Positions 1 through 7,736 of a DNA stretch of 33,455 bases are shown piece after piece. The stretch covers positions 291,948 to 325,402 of the forward strand of contig NW_005200853.1 of assembly GCF_000372725.1 (NCBI RefSeq), given 5' to 3'. How positions within the stretch are numbered: position 1 is the stretch's first letter; each line of letters opens with the position of its first letter. A model generated the notes under the pieces. That model made no database searches, was not told the DNA's origin, and saw only the letters and a program-made list of their open reading frames with translations. Origin of the DNA: Emiliania huxleyi CCMP1516 (taxonomy: Eukaryota > Haptophyta > Isochrysidales > Noelaerhabdaceae). A program made the position numbers and the translations under genes.

Positions 1-1
1 G

Positions 2-397
2 GCGGGGTTCGTGGGCAAGCGGGGGCTGGAGGAGGGAGGCGGGGAGGAGGCTGTGAGCCTGAGCAGCTTCTTCAAGCGCGCGCGCGCCACCGGGCCGCCG
101 GGCGAGGGCGGCGGGACGGCGGGGGGCGGCGCGGCGGGGGGCGGCGCGGCGCGTGACAGCGCGCGAGAGGAGGAGGAGGACGAGGCGCTGCTCAGCGGCG
201 CGCAGATCGCTGCGCTGCGAGCGTCCAGCAAGCTGCGCGGCGCTCTCGGCTCGCGCGAGCTGCGCGATCTCGTTCGCGAGATTGACGGCGCGGCGACGCG
301 CGAGCTCGCGCTGAAGCGGCTCGAGGCAGCGCTCGAGGACGAGCGCTTCCACGCCTTCTCTCAAGACGTGGTCGCGACGCTGAGGATCGGGGGCTGA
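2..397 (+). CDS. C-terminal part of a ZNHIT3/Hit1-like zinc-finger HIT protein (5' partial)
   Basis: The reading frame is open from base 2 to the TGA at 395-397, so the gene enters from the left edge and its N-terminal zf-HIT domain is not visible. A low-complexity Gly/Ala/Glu linker (about residues 1-60) is followed by a helical tail of about 60 residues, with pattern LRGALGSRELRDLVREID then LKRLEAALEDERFHAF. It resembles the conserved C-terminal domain of ZNHIT3/Hit1 (known role: box C/D snoRNP assembly, nucleus), where a 'L..LL.(N)..LR.L+..+D' block is followed by 'F..F'. The assignment is by remembered family pattern only. The gene converges on the minus-strand SNF2 gene ending at 744. 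Another small helical protein is possible. Confidence 0.45.
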   Translation, partial: AGFVGKRGLEEGGGEEAVSLSSFFKRARATGPPGEGGGTAGGGAAGGGAARDSAREEEEDEALLSGAQIAALRASSKLRGALGSRELRDLVREIDGAATRELALKRLEAALEDERFHAFSQDVVATLRIGG

Positions 398-743
398 CGA
401 AAGGGGGGCGCTGTGTTCTTGAGGACGCGCGGCGTGTATGACGTGTGTGGCGTGTGACGTGTGAGGGTGTCAGAGTCGCACAGGTCTTTGCAACCTTTGT
501 GTTTTGAGTCTCGGAAGAAGTGCACCCGTTTCGTTTCTTACTCGTATACGTAACCAAGGTCCAAGTGACAGTATATTCGCACACAACAAAATCTCACTCG
601 CGCCCCGCGCGCGCGCGCGGACGCATTCGGACAGAGAGTGAGTGGCGAGTTGGAGACTGAGTCGGCAAGAGGGAGAGGCGATGGTGGCAAGCGTTCGTGC
701 TCAGCGTTCGTGCTGCGCGTCCGGCGGCATCGTCCTCCGGTCT
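398..743. other. Convergent intergenic region
   Basis: This holds the 3' flanks of two converging genes (plus-strand stop at 397, minus-strand stop at 744). I see no coding exon. There is a short alternating tract of gcgcgc around 607-618. No clear polyadenylation hexamer stands out. Confidence 0.5.
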
Positions 744-3700
744 CTAGCTCTCCCCGCGCTGGGCTGCGTCGAAGGCGGAGGTCGTTTTGTCCACCGCCAT
801 GAAGCCCTTGCCCGCCTGCACCTTGCCGCTGCGATCGAGGACGACGGCGAGCTCCTCGTCCGTGATCACCTGTTGCATCGTGCAAAGAGTTGAAATCGAA
901 TGAGGAGCACTCTCGAGCTCCTCGCTCAGCACCTTGTTCTCACAGCCGAGCGCCGACTTGCTCGGGCGGGAGATAGGGGGAGATAGGGGGAGATAGGGGG
1001 AGATAGGGGGAGATAGGGGGAGATAGTACCTTGTTCTCACGGCCGAGCGCCGACTTGCTCGGGCGGGAGATAGGGGGAGATAGGGGGAGATAGGGGGAGA
1101 TAGTACCTTGTTCTCACGGCCGAGCGCCGACTTGCTCGGGTCGAACGCGAGCAGCTCCTGCAGCGCAATCAGCAGGTTCGTTAATTAAAGCATAGCCTGT
1201 GTGAGACAGTCGAAGGCGAGCGACTGCTCCTGCAGCTCGTCCTCGGCGATGCGCTCGCTCCGGTCCGTCTTCTTGCCGATGTCCTTGAACTTGCCCTTGG
1301 AGACGACCAGCTGCTCGAGCTTCAGCTTCTGCTTGGCTTTGACGAGGATCTGCTCCTCGACCTGTTCACACTCGGCGAGGTGTGAAGAGACGCCGCCCAC
1401 CGCGAGCCGGGGCGGCCCTCTGCCGCTCTTTCTCTACCGTCCCGCAGGCGGCCAGCCGGTACACCATCACGCGCTTGGTCTGGCCGATGCGGTGGCAGCG
1501 GTCCTGCGCCTGCAGGTCCATGTGCGGGTTCCAGTCGCTGTCGAAGATGATGCACGTGTCTGCCGACACGAGGTTGACGCCGAGCCCGCCTGTCCACAGC
1601 AGCACGCGCGTGAAGAGTGGCACCTCGTCTGCCGACACGAGGTTGACGCCGAGCCCGCCCGCGCGGGTCGAGAGCAAAAAGACGTCGATCGACTTGTCCG
1701 AGTTGAAGTCGTTCATCGCCTGCGTCCGGGTCTCTCTCCGATGAGGAGACCGTGCTGTGACTGCCAGACCCACCACCATGCCTCGGTCATCGCCTGCGTC
1801 CGGTCCTCCGCCGACACGCCGCCGTCGAGGCGGCAGCACTTGTAGCTGCGCAGGGCGCAGTACTCCTGAGGAGTCGAACCACGAGCGATTCAGAGTGGAG
1901 TAGCTTGCAGCTCCGGCGCAAGGCGCAGCCTTCTCGCTCCTGGAGGATGTCGAGCATCCGCGTCATCTGCGAGAAGATGAGCACCTGGCGCCCCACCGCT
2001 CCGACTTAGTCCGTCCACCACTCTCCCCCAGTCTTCCTTCAACTCTCAAGCTGGGGAGGAGCGCCTTGTGCCCATTCTTGGTGAGCTTCGCCATCAGCCG
2101 GTCGAGCAGCAGCATCTTGCCTGACGCCTGCACCAGCACCTCGTCCACCGCCTCCTCGCCTACTGGCCGACCGCTCCTGCTGAGAGAGGGGGTGAGAGCC
2201 GGCCCCCTCGCCCGCCGCCTCCTCGCCCGCGTCGCTGATCGGCCACTCGAACAGGTAGGGGTGGTTGCAGCACTTGCGCAGCTGCATGAGCAAGTTGTTG
2301 AGGGTGACCGCCTGGGGAGATATGGGGAGATATGGGGAGATATGGGGAGATATGAGCAAGTTGTTGAGGGTGACCGCCTTGCCATCCGACGTGGAGAGGT
2401 TCTTGTTGAGGATCTCCTTGTACTGCTGCTGCTGCCACTCCGACAGGGAGGCGTAGAGGATGTACTCCGTCTTTGAGGGGATGCCTGAGGGGAGATATGG
2501 GGAGATATGGGGAGATATGGGGAGGTAGAGGATGTACTCCGTCTTTGAGGGGATGCCTGAGGGGCCGCTCAGCTTGAGGCGGCGCAGCTGCATCTCGGCT
2601 ACACCTCGGCTACACCTCGGCTAGATCTCGGCTAGATCTCGGCTGCATCTCGGCTAGATCTCGCACCGAGCTCGACGTCCTGCTTGAGGCGGCGCAGCAG
2701 GAAGGGGCGCAGGATCTGGTGGAGCTTGGTGACCACCTGTGGGGACGTGTCGGGGACGTGTCGGGGACGTGTCGGGGACGTGTCGGGGACGTGTCGGGGA
2801 CGTGTCGACGACAGCTCAGACAACATGTCGGGGACGTGTCGGGGACGTGTCGGGGACGTGTCGGGGACGTGTCGGGGACGTGTCGGGGGATGTGTTGGGG
2901 ACGTGTCGAGGGCATGTGGGGACGTGTCAGGGGCATGGCACAACCTGCTCGCCCTTCTCGCCCTTCATCACCTTGTCGTCGTTGTCCTCCTGCGTAAAGT
3001 CGAAGTCGAACCACGCCTGGCGGAGGGACGAGAGGCTCACACTCCATCGAGCGGCCGTCCTTCGCCTCCCGTCCTTCGCTGCCCGAGTCCCGTCGCTGCA
3101 CCCTGTGTGGCTGTGTGGCTGTGTGGCTGTGAGGGGGCTGTGTGTTGCGCCCGTGGGACCGGCTCCCCATCAATCTCTCGACGATACCTGCTGTGGGTGG
3201 CCCCAGCGGTTTTTGGCAGCAATACCCCCTTTACCACCCCCCCCCCCCTCCCCGCCCCACTCTCCCTCCCCCTCTCTGCGCCTGGAACGAGTCGAGGTCG
3301 TCAAAGATGCTCGGCAGCAGAAAGTTGAGCAGCGACCATAGCTCGGTCAGGTTGTTCTGCAGCGGCGTGCCTGAGTCACAGCCATGGCACCGATAAGCCA
3401 TGGCGTATCATCAAGGCGGGCCGTGTTTGCAGCAGCGTGCCGGCGAGCATCTCTCCCCATCTCCCAATCTCTCTCTCCCCCTTTCTCCCCCTATCTCCCC
3501 ATAGCTCGGCGTGCCGGTGAGCAGCAGCCGGTTGCAGCCCGAAGCCCCCTGCGTGTCCGAACCGCAAATGCGCTTGAGCTCGCGGATCAGCCGGCAGTTC
3601 ATGTTCTTCAGCCGGTGCCCCTCGTCGATGATGATGAACTTCCAGCCGATCTTGCTCAGCGCCGTCGCGTCGCGGATGACGATCTCGTACGACGTGATCA

Positions 3701-5500
3701 TCACCTGATCTCATTCGCACCAACGCTCACCCCCCTCATCGGCGGTGGCGACCTCGCACGACGTGGCCGTCACCGGCATGCTGCCGTCGCCCTTGCGGTA
3801 GTGCGTGCCGCGCATCTGCGTGCGCTCCTCCTTGGAGCCGTGGTAGACGAGGGAGGGGATCGAGGGCGCCCACTTTTTGAACTCGTTGTGCCTGTTCACA
3901 GCTGGAGGTGTGAAGCGACGCCGTTCACAGCGAGAAGCCCCCTGTTTGAACTCGTCGTGCCAGTTCTGCAGGCAGGAGAGCGGGCCGACCACCATGAAGG
4001 GCCCCGCCACGCTCTTCTCCTTGAGGTGGGCGAGCAGTGCGATGGACTGGATCGTCTTGCCGAGCCCCATCTCGTCGCCGAGGATGCCTGCTCACATCTC
4101 TCCCCATCTCTCCCCATCTCTCCCCATCTCTCCCCATCTCTCCCCATCTCTCCCCATCTCGTCGCCAGGGTGCCTGCTCACAGATGAAAAGCAGCCGCGT
4201 CGAAACGATCTCTCGGCTAGACCTCGGCAGTCCTCTCGCCGCCCAAGCTGCCTCCGAGCCACCCCTCGGCTCCATCTGGCTCCATCTCGGCTAGACCTCG
4301 GCTAGACCTCGACTCAATCTCGGCTCCACCTCGGCTCCACCTCGGCTCCACCTCGGCTCCATCTCGGCTACATCTCGCCGTTGAGTCCATTCTCGTACAG
4401 CCCAACCATCCAGTGAACGCCCACCAGCTGGTACGGCCGCATTTGCCCCACGATGTGCTTCGGCTGAGGCAGGGAGGAGGCGGGCGGTGGCGAGCAGAGG
4501 GGCAGCAAGCGAGGGGCGGTGGCGCACGCGGGCGGAGCAGGAGAGGGACAGGAGCGAGCGAAGGTATGGCAGTGAGCAAAGTCCAGCGGGGGCGGGAGCG
4601 GGGAGGGCGGCAGCGGTGAGGGCGGCAGCGGTGAGGGCGGCAGCAGGGAGGGCGGTAGTGTTGATCGCCTGCGGCAGCGCAGGCCCGCGGACAGAGCCGT
4701 CCACGACGGCGTCGGCGCCCTCGCCCTCCTACAGAAAGAGGGCAGGAGGAGTGAGGGCAGAGGGCAGCAGCAGAGACGGCAGCAGCGGGGAGCAGTGAGG
4801 GCGGCGGCGGTGAGGGCAGCAGCGGGGAGCAGGGAGGGCGGCAGCGGTCAGGGCAGGAGCAGTGGGGGGGCAGGAGAGCGCTCCTTCTTGATCTTGTTGG
4901 CGAGAAACTCGGAGTAGGCGACCGACTTGGAGAGGAGCTGGTCCAGCCGCGCTACCTGCAGCCGGGAGAGCCGCTGCGGCGCGATCGCAACCACGGGCCA
5001 CGTCCGAAGCGGCGGGGCGGTGCTGGCGGCGGCGAGGGCGCGGCGAGGGCGCGGCGAGGGTGATGTCAGCGCGGGGCGCGGCGCGCGCCTTGTCCTCGGT
5101 GGTCGCGTTGCGCAGGTCCTTGCTGTCCATGTCCTTGAGCCGCTGCTTCTCAGCCTCCTTCTCCGACTCGGCCATCATCCTATGGAGGGTCCAGACTGGG
5201 CATGTGGGCGCGGGGTGTGGGGCGGCAGCACGCAGCACGCGAGGCGGCGCACTTGGCCTCCTCCTCCTCCATAGCTTTTGTGACGACGACGGGGCCGTCG
5301 TCGGGCGAGCTGCTTCCCGCACCCTCCTGGCAGACGAGGACGTCGCGGGCGCTTTTTTGAGTGCGCTGCTGGCGCCAGCGCCTCCGGATCCGCGGGGGAC
5401 ATGAGGCGAGCGAGCGGGCGCGGCGCGGCGGGCGGGCGGGAGAGGAGGCGCGCGCCTCCGTTTTTGCGCGCTTCGCGGCGGGCGAATCCTCGGAGGCCAT
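744..5500 (-). CDS. DDM1: DDM1/HELLS (Lsh)-family SNF2 chromatin-remodelling ATPase
   Basis: ATP-dependent nucleosome remodeller of the Lsh/DDM1 subfamily, which in plants and animals allows DNA methylation of heterochromatin and transposons. The spliced product is roughly 740 residues; human HELLS is 838. Visible blocks in order: YENGLN joined to [12 protein letters not shown] (Walker A, exon starting at 4087), [35 protein letters not shown] (DEGH box near 3615-3626), LLLTGTP joined to [65 protein letters not shown] joined to GLGVNL, and [18 protein letters not shown] (near 1480-1506). The subfamily call rests on [13 protein letters not shown] and the tail [15 protein letters not shown], which match HELLS rather than ISWI. 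The start is ATG 5498-5500 ([13 protein letters not shown], an NLS-like run). Reading frame is continuous from 4728 to the stop after splicing (1737 nt). One intron between 5179 and 4955 is unresolved. Confidence 0.93.
963..1103 (+). repeat. 10-bp minisatellite (agataggggg) in two blocks within a DDM1 intron
   Basis: The plus strand shows about six and then about three tandem units of agataggggg. They are separated and flanked by copies of the exon edge that reads cgagcgccgacttgctcggg on the plus strand. Three copies of that exon edge exist: one is the real exon (1107-1157) and two lie inside the intron. Confidence 0.9.
1362..1437 (-). other. Introner-like intron, GT-AG, in DDM1
   Basis: A 76-nt intron between the exons ending RLAACGT and starting VEEQILVK. 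Its 3' part reads GGCGTCTCTTCACACCTCG and ends GTGTGAACAG, which it shares with introns at 3892-3960 and 14863-14935. The intron's first 12 nt and the first 12 nt of the downstream exon match at about 9 positions, consistent with a decayed direct duplication. Confidence 0.75.
1590..1658 (-). other. GC-AG intron bounded by a perfect 33-bp exon duplication
   Basis: The 33 nt encoding the [10 protein letters not shown] stretch occur twice without a mismatch, 69 nt apart. Removing one copy plus the 36-nt insert (plus-strand 1590-1658) restores the SNF2 motif [11 protein letters not shown]...[11 protein letters not shown]. The insert ends CTGCTGTGGACAG, resembling the TGTGAACAG introner end. The intron is a multiple of three with no stop, so unspliced RNA stays open. 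Confidence 0.8.
2312..2377 (-). other. GC-AG intron with 26-bp flanking duplication and ATATCTCCCC array
   Basis: The first 26 nt of the intron are identical to the first 26 nt of the downstream exon (encoding AVTLNNLL). The remaining 40 nt are essentially four units of the 10-mer atatctcccc, the last supplying the CAG acceptor. Removing 66 nt gives DGK joined to [20 protein letters not shown]. Confidence 0.85.
2485..2666 (-). repeat. Composite intron: CTCGGC array, two exon-edge copies and an ATATCTCCCC array
   Basis: This GT-AG intron joins QDVEL to [14 protein letters not shown]. Within it are an 11-bp array (plus strand ctcggctacac/ctcggctagat, about 2587-2662), a second copy of LRRLK-coding DNA (2573-2590), a complete extra copy of the downstream exon edge of about 38 nt, and a short ggggagatat array (about 2491-2522). 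It reads as several successive duplications nested in one intron. Confidence 0.75.
2737..2944 (-). repeat. 11-bp minisatellite (GACACGTCCCC) filling a DDM1 intron
   Basis: The plus strand carries about 15 units of ggggacgtgtc between 2739 and 2930, interrupted near 2806-2828. It fills a 208-nt GT-AG intron that joins GEKGEQ to [17 protein letters not shown] one-base variant of the same unit, same sense orientation, fills an ISN1 intron at 14334-14425. Confidence 0.85.
3892..3960 (-). other. Introner-like GC-AG intron in DDM1 with 17-bp duplication
   Basis: A 69-nt intron. Its first 17 nt (GGCACGACGAGTTCAAA including the preceding G) recur at the acceptor with one difference (D versus N codon). 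The last 39 nt run from CTGTGAACGGCGTCGC to CAGCTGTGAACAG and match 36 of 39 positions of the ISN1 intron at 14863-14935. The core contains CTGTGAA, its inverted TTCACA, then CTGTGAA again, so it could form alternative hairpins. Confidence 0.85.
4088..4378 (-). repeat. Composite DDM1 intron with 11-bp and 10-bp minisatellites
   Basis: This 291-nt GC-AG intron joins YENGLNG to [11 protein letters not shown]. The upstream half is a degenerate 11-bp array (plus strand ctcggctccac, about 4205-4375). The downstream half is a clean tctccccatc array (about 4097-4160). A near-copy of the exon edge (gcaggcaccctggcgacgag in sense) precedes the second array. The array unit GAGATGGGGA resembles the neighbouring exon text GACGAGATGGGGCTC, suggesting it was seeded from the exon. 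Confidence 0.75.
4464..4883 (-). repeat. CTGCCGCCCTCAC-type repeats in two DDM1 introns flanking a 60-nt exon
   Basis: Introns 4464-4668 (GC donor) and 4729-4883 (GA donor) contain related 14-15-bp units (plus strand gagggcggcagcggt) on both sides of the short exon 4669-4728 ([20 protein letters not shown]). The plus-strand arrays lie near 4590-4655 and 4740-4860. The shared unit suggests the array predates or jumped across the small exon. Confidence 0.65.
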
Positions 5501-5526
5501 CGAAGCCTAGTGGCGATGCGACCTGC

Positions 5527-5560
5527 TCGCGCCAAACGAAGTGGATTCTCGCGCCAGGCC
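5527..5560 (-). promoter_or_regulatory. E2F-like site (TTTGGCGCGA) just upstream of DDM1
   Basis: On the minus strand TTTGGCGCGA lies about 30 nt before the DDM1 ATG and fits the E2F/DP consensus TTTSSCGC. A second CGCGCC core (plus-strand ttctcgcgccagg) follows at 5546-5558. The same two-part cassette recurs at 6092-6126, and its second half recurs again at 6191-6205. Lsh/HELLS is a known E2F-responsive gene in mammals; function here is inference. Confidence 0.35.
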
Positions 5561-5571
5561 GAGAAGAACTC

Positions 5572-6482
5572 GTATCTCCCCCCAGGCCCGCGCGCGCTCG
5601 CACAGCACTCCCACCCCCGCCGCCCTCGCAAGCTCACAGGTTGAGTTGAGGAGAAGCAGCTGAGGGAGATCAAACAAAGCGGGAGCAGCAAGAGAAGGCG
5701 GCACGGCGGCGGCGGCGCGGCGCCCCCCCATCCCCATCCGCCTCCGGGCGTGAGTGTCCCCCCAGCGTCTGCTTGAGAGCAGACGCTCCGGTAATCAGGC
5801 CGAGAGTGCCAGGGAGGAGAGGGGAGAAGAGCCCAGGGAGGGGAGAGGAGAAGAGCCCAGGGAGGGGGGAGGAGAAGAGCCCAAGGCGGCCTCCCTCTCC
5901 CTCCCCTCCCACCGGGCCTCCCTCTCCCTCTCCTCCCACCGGGCCTCCCTCTCCCCCTCCTCCCGCCAAGCACCAACAGTCTCGAGGGGCCAGCCGCTGG
6001 AAGGGGCAAGCCAGCGGCACGAGGGCTTCAGCCACACAGCTACCAAGGGAACGCGACCCACACAAAGCACCAAAGTTAGGCATACCCCCCGGCGCCAAAC
6101 GAAGTGCCGGGATTCTCGCGCCAGGGAGAGTAAGAATTTTAGAACCATCCTGGCCCTGGATGTGAGGCTGCCAAGTGCACTCCAAGTCTGATTCTCGCGC
6201 CAGGGAGAGAAAGAAAAAATAGAAAAGCGCCCGTCAGACGAGCGCACCACACCCCTCTCCTTAAAATCCCTGTGTGGTGGCGGCGTGCCGTCCTCCCATC
6301 CCTCCCTTGGGTTGTCCGTTTTTATCCCGGGCCGGCGTTGCCAGTGCCGATGTCCCCCTCGCGGGCGGTGCCAGGGGCGCCGGTGCAGGCGCCCTCGTAG
6401 GGCCGCGGTCGCCGTGGGCGCGGGGCTCAGGTATGGCCCAAATAGTCCACAGCCGTACCGTCACGCGCGAGATCGGCAACGG
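5572..6482. repeat. Intergenic region upstream of DDM1 with purine/pyrimidine repeats
   Basis: No supported gene. It contains about three tandem units built on gaggagaagagcccagggag (5815-5882) and about three of ggcctccctctccctcycctcccacc (5888-5965). Two further copies of the gcgccaaacgaag / ttctcgcgccagg cassette lie at 6092-6126 and, in part, 6191-6205. Open frames across it follow the repeats and look non-coding. Confidence 0.5.
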
Positions 6483-7203
6483 TCAGGCCTTTGTCTCGGA
6501 AGACCCCGAAATCAAACCGATACACAGCGGCGCGTCGACAGGTTTGCTGAAGGCGGCGGGGTGTTTTTCCACCCACTCCAACAGCGTCCGCTGCTTGGGC
6601 TAGAGCAGGTTTGCCTCTCGCACCCCGTCTGTTTTCCTTTCCTTTTTTCTCTGCCCTCTCTTTTCCTCTCTATTTTCCCGGGAAAACTCCGTGGAAATCG
6701 TCAAATTTTGGGCGCTGAGCCGAGTCTGAGGCTGGTTTGGGCCCAAAATCAGCCAAACTTTAGGCCAAATCGGCAAAATGCCGGGAATTTTGCGGAGAAC
6801 CCGTGTATACCTCAATACCTGGAACTTACCCTGCGACCGCCTGGGTATTTTGTCGATTTCCTCAATTTTGCCTCAGATTTTGCCCCAGACCAGCTCTCAG
6901 ACTCAGGGAAACTCGCGAGTTTCCAGAATGGAGCACCAAACACCCTCTGTTTTCCCTGGAAATTTCCGGAAACGCAAAGTGCTGGGGACCCTCTGTTTTC
7001 CTTTTTGTTTTCCGGAAAACCTGCTCTAGCCCAATCCGCTGCCGAATAAACGAGAGGCGCGCAGTGTCGACCTTCTTGTACCGGCCCGACCTGTCGGCGC
7101 CGCCGGCACTTCTCCGCCGCATCTCCTGCTTCAGCCCTTCGAGATGGGCCAGCCTGTCGAGCAGCTCCTCGGCTGTGGGGAGCCCCAGCGACGAGGAGCT
7201 CAT
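6483..7203 (-). pseudogene. Small ORF (90 codons) interrupted by a MITE
   Basis: The minus-strand ATG at 7201-7203 opens MSSSSLGLPTAEELLDRL, a Lys/Arg-rich helical segment, ending LSFIRQR at the element. Past the element the frame resumes as TLLEWVEKHPAAFSKP and stops with TGA at 6483-6485. Deleting the 440-bp element plus one 8-bp duplicate leaves exactly 273 nt, 90 codons plus stop, with no internal stop. I do not recognise the protein. With the element present the frame runs into transposon sequence, so the gene is broken unless the insertion is spliced out or allelic. It is divergent to the family fragment at 7204. Confidence 0.55.
6595..7034. mobile_element. MITE-like non-autonomous DNA transposon, 440 bp
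   Basis: Terminal inverted repeats of 18 identical nt, TTGGGCTAGAGCAGGTTT at 6595-6612 and its reverse complement at 7017-7034, are flanked by a perfect 8-bp target-site duplication TCCGCTGC at 6587-6594 and 7035-7042. The interior is AT-richer than its surroundings and has no transposase ORF. Both subterminal regions carry ctctgttttcc-type sequence. An 8-bp duplication is typical of hAT-like elements but the terminal sequence alone does not prove the superfamily. Confidence 0.9.
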
Positions 7204-7446
7204 GCGAACCTGCTGCTCCACGAGACGTTCGGCGGCGGCTTCTCGCCCACCGCCGTTCTCAAGCTGCGCCGCCTCGCGCGCAAAGTCGCGCGCGGCAGCG
7301 TTGACCGCACGGCCTACTCGCCCAAGTACTCGCTCTCTTTTATGTCCCACCATGCAGAGCGCATCTCTCTCTCTGTTGTGCGAGGCGTGAACCGCGCCAT
7401 TCGCTCTCACCTGGCAACCCTGTCTGCACGTCTCGCGCGCGCGTGA
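7204..7446 (+). pseudogene. C-terminal fragment of a multicopy unknown protein family (copy A)
   Basis: The frame reads NLLLHETFGGGFSPTAVLK, then KVARGSVDRTAYSPKYSLSF, then SHHAERISLSVVRGVNRAI, and stops at 7446. It aligns with the end of the protein at 27369-28208 (VDRTDYGTAS, HHSQQLSRAAVCGDAQNINN) and with the fragment at 29683-29839 (NFNLLLHETFGGG). Bases 7207-7240 are identical over 34 nt to the reverse complement of 29683-29716. The N-terminal two thirds of the family are missing, so this is a truncated copy or a terminal exon whose partners are gone. Function unknown. Confidence 0.55.
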
Positions 7447-7736
7447 ACAGGGCTCCAGGCCCCAAATGACACGCGTGAGTGTTAGAGTTTTTTGGTATTG
7501 CTAAAAAATCTCTCTCTCGCAAAGTTGCAAAAAACAAACTCTCTCTCTCTCAAAGTTGAGGTTCCTGTTGCCGCGCCGGATGTGTAGTGTATCCGAGTTC
7601 TACTTCAATCCCCAAGCCGGATTTATGTGATCTGATCTCAAACAATTCAAAAAGAGTAAGCGGCCAAAGGATATCCACCTCGAGAAACCTCGAGAAAAAG
7701 ACGATTTCCCGAAGCGCCGTTCACAGCGGTCAAACC
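7447..7736 (+). other. Upstream region of the Pro-rich protein gene
   Basis: No gene seen. Two ctctctctc...aaagttg stretches occur (about 7509-7527 and 7541-7558). The tail gccgttcacagcgg (7717-7730) resembles the inverted CTGTGAACGGCG start of the introner core, but too little matches to call an insertion. Confidence 0.35.

Larger units (their letters stand above)
870..5252 (-). other. Intron set of the DDM1/HELLS gene
   Basis: Introns inferred from frame and homology, given as coordinate ranges on the minus strand with donor dinucleotide: 5180-5252 GT; 4729-4883 GA; 4464-4668 GC; 4088-4378 GC; 3892-3960 GC; 3705-3773 GT; 3371-3514 GC; 3017-3281 GC; 2737-2944 GT; 2485-2666 GT; 2312-2377 GC; 2160-2226 GC; 1985-2064 GC; 1866-1939 GA; 1720-1793 GC; 1590-1658 GC; 1362-1437 GT; 1158-1229 GA; 870-1106 GT. 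All end in AG. Every phase agrees between neighbours and every joined exon restores the SNF2 alignment. Eleven of the 19 are 66-80 nt; the longer ones carry minisatellite expansions. One further intron, between the exon starting at 5179 and the [14 protein letters not shown] exon, must exist because the frame changes, but I could not place its edges. Confidence 0.8.

Noticed and set aside
963..1103. CRISPR-like array
   Set aside because: The units are 10 bp, tandem and without unique spacers, inside a eukaryotic intron.
4729..6009. A 426-codon minus-strand frame
   Set aside because: Only the [20 protein letters not shown] part is a real DDM1 exon. The rest is repeat-derived Gly/Arg/Pro text upstream of the gene and read-through of an intron.
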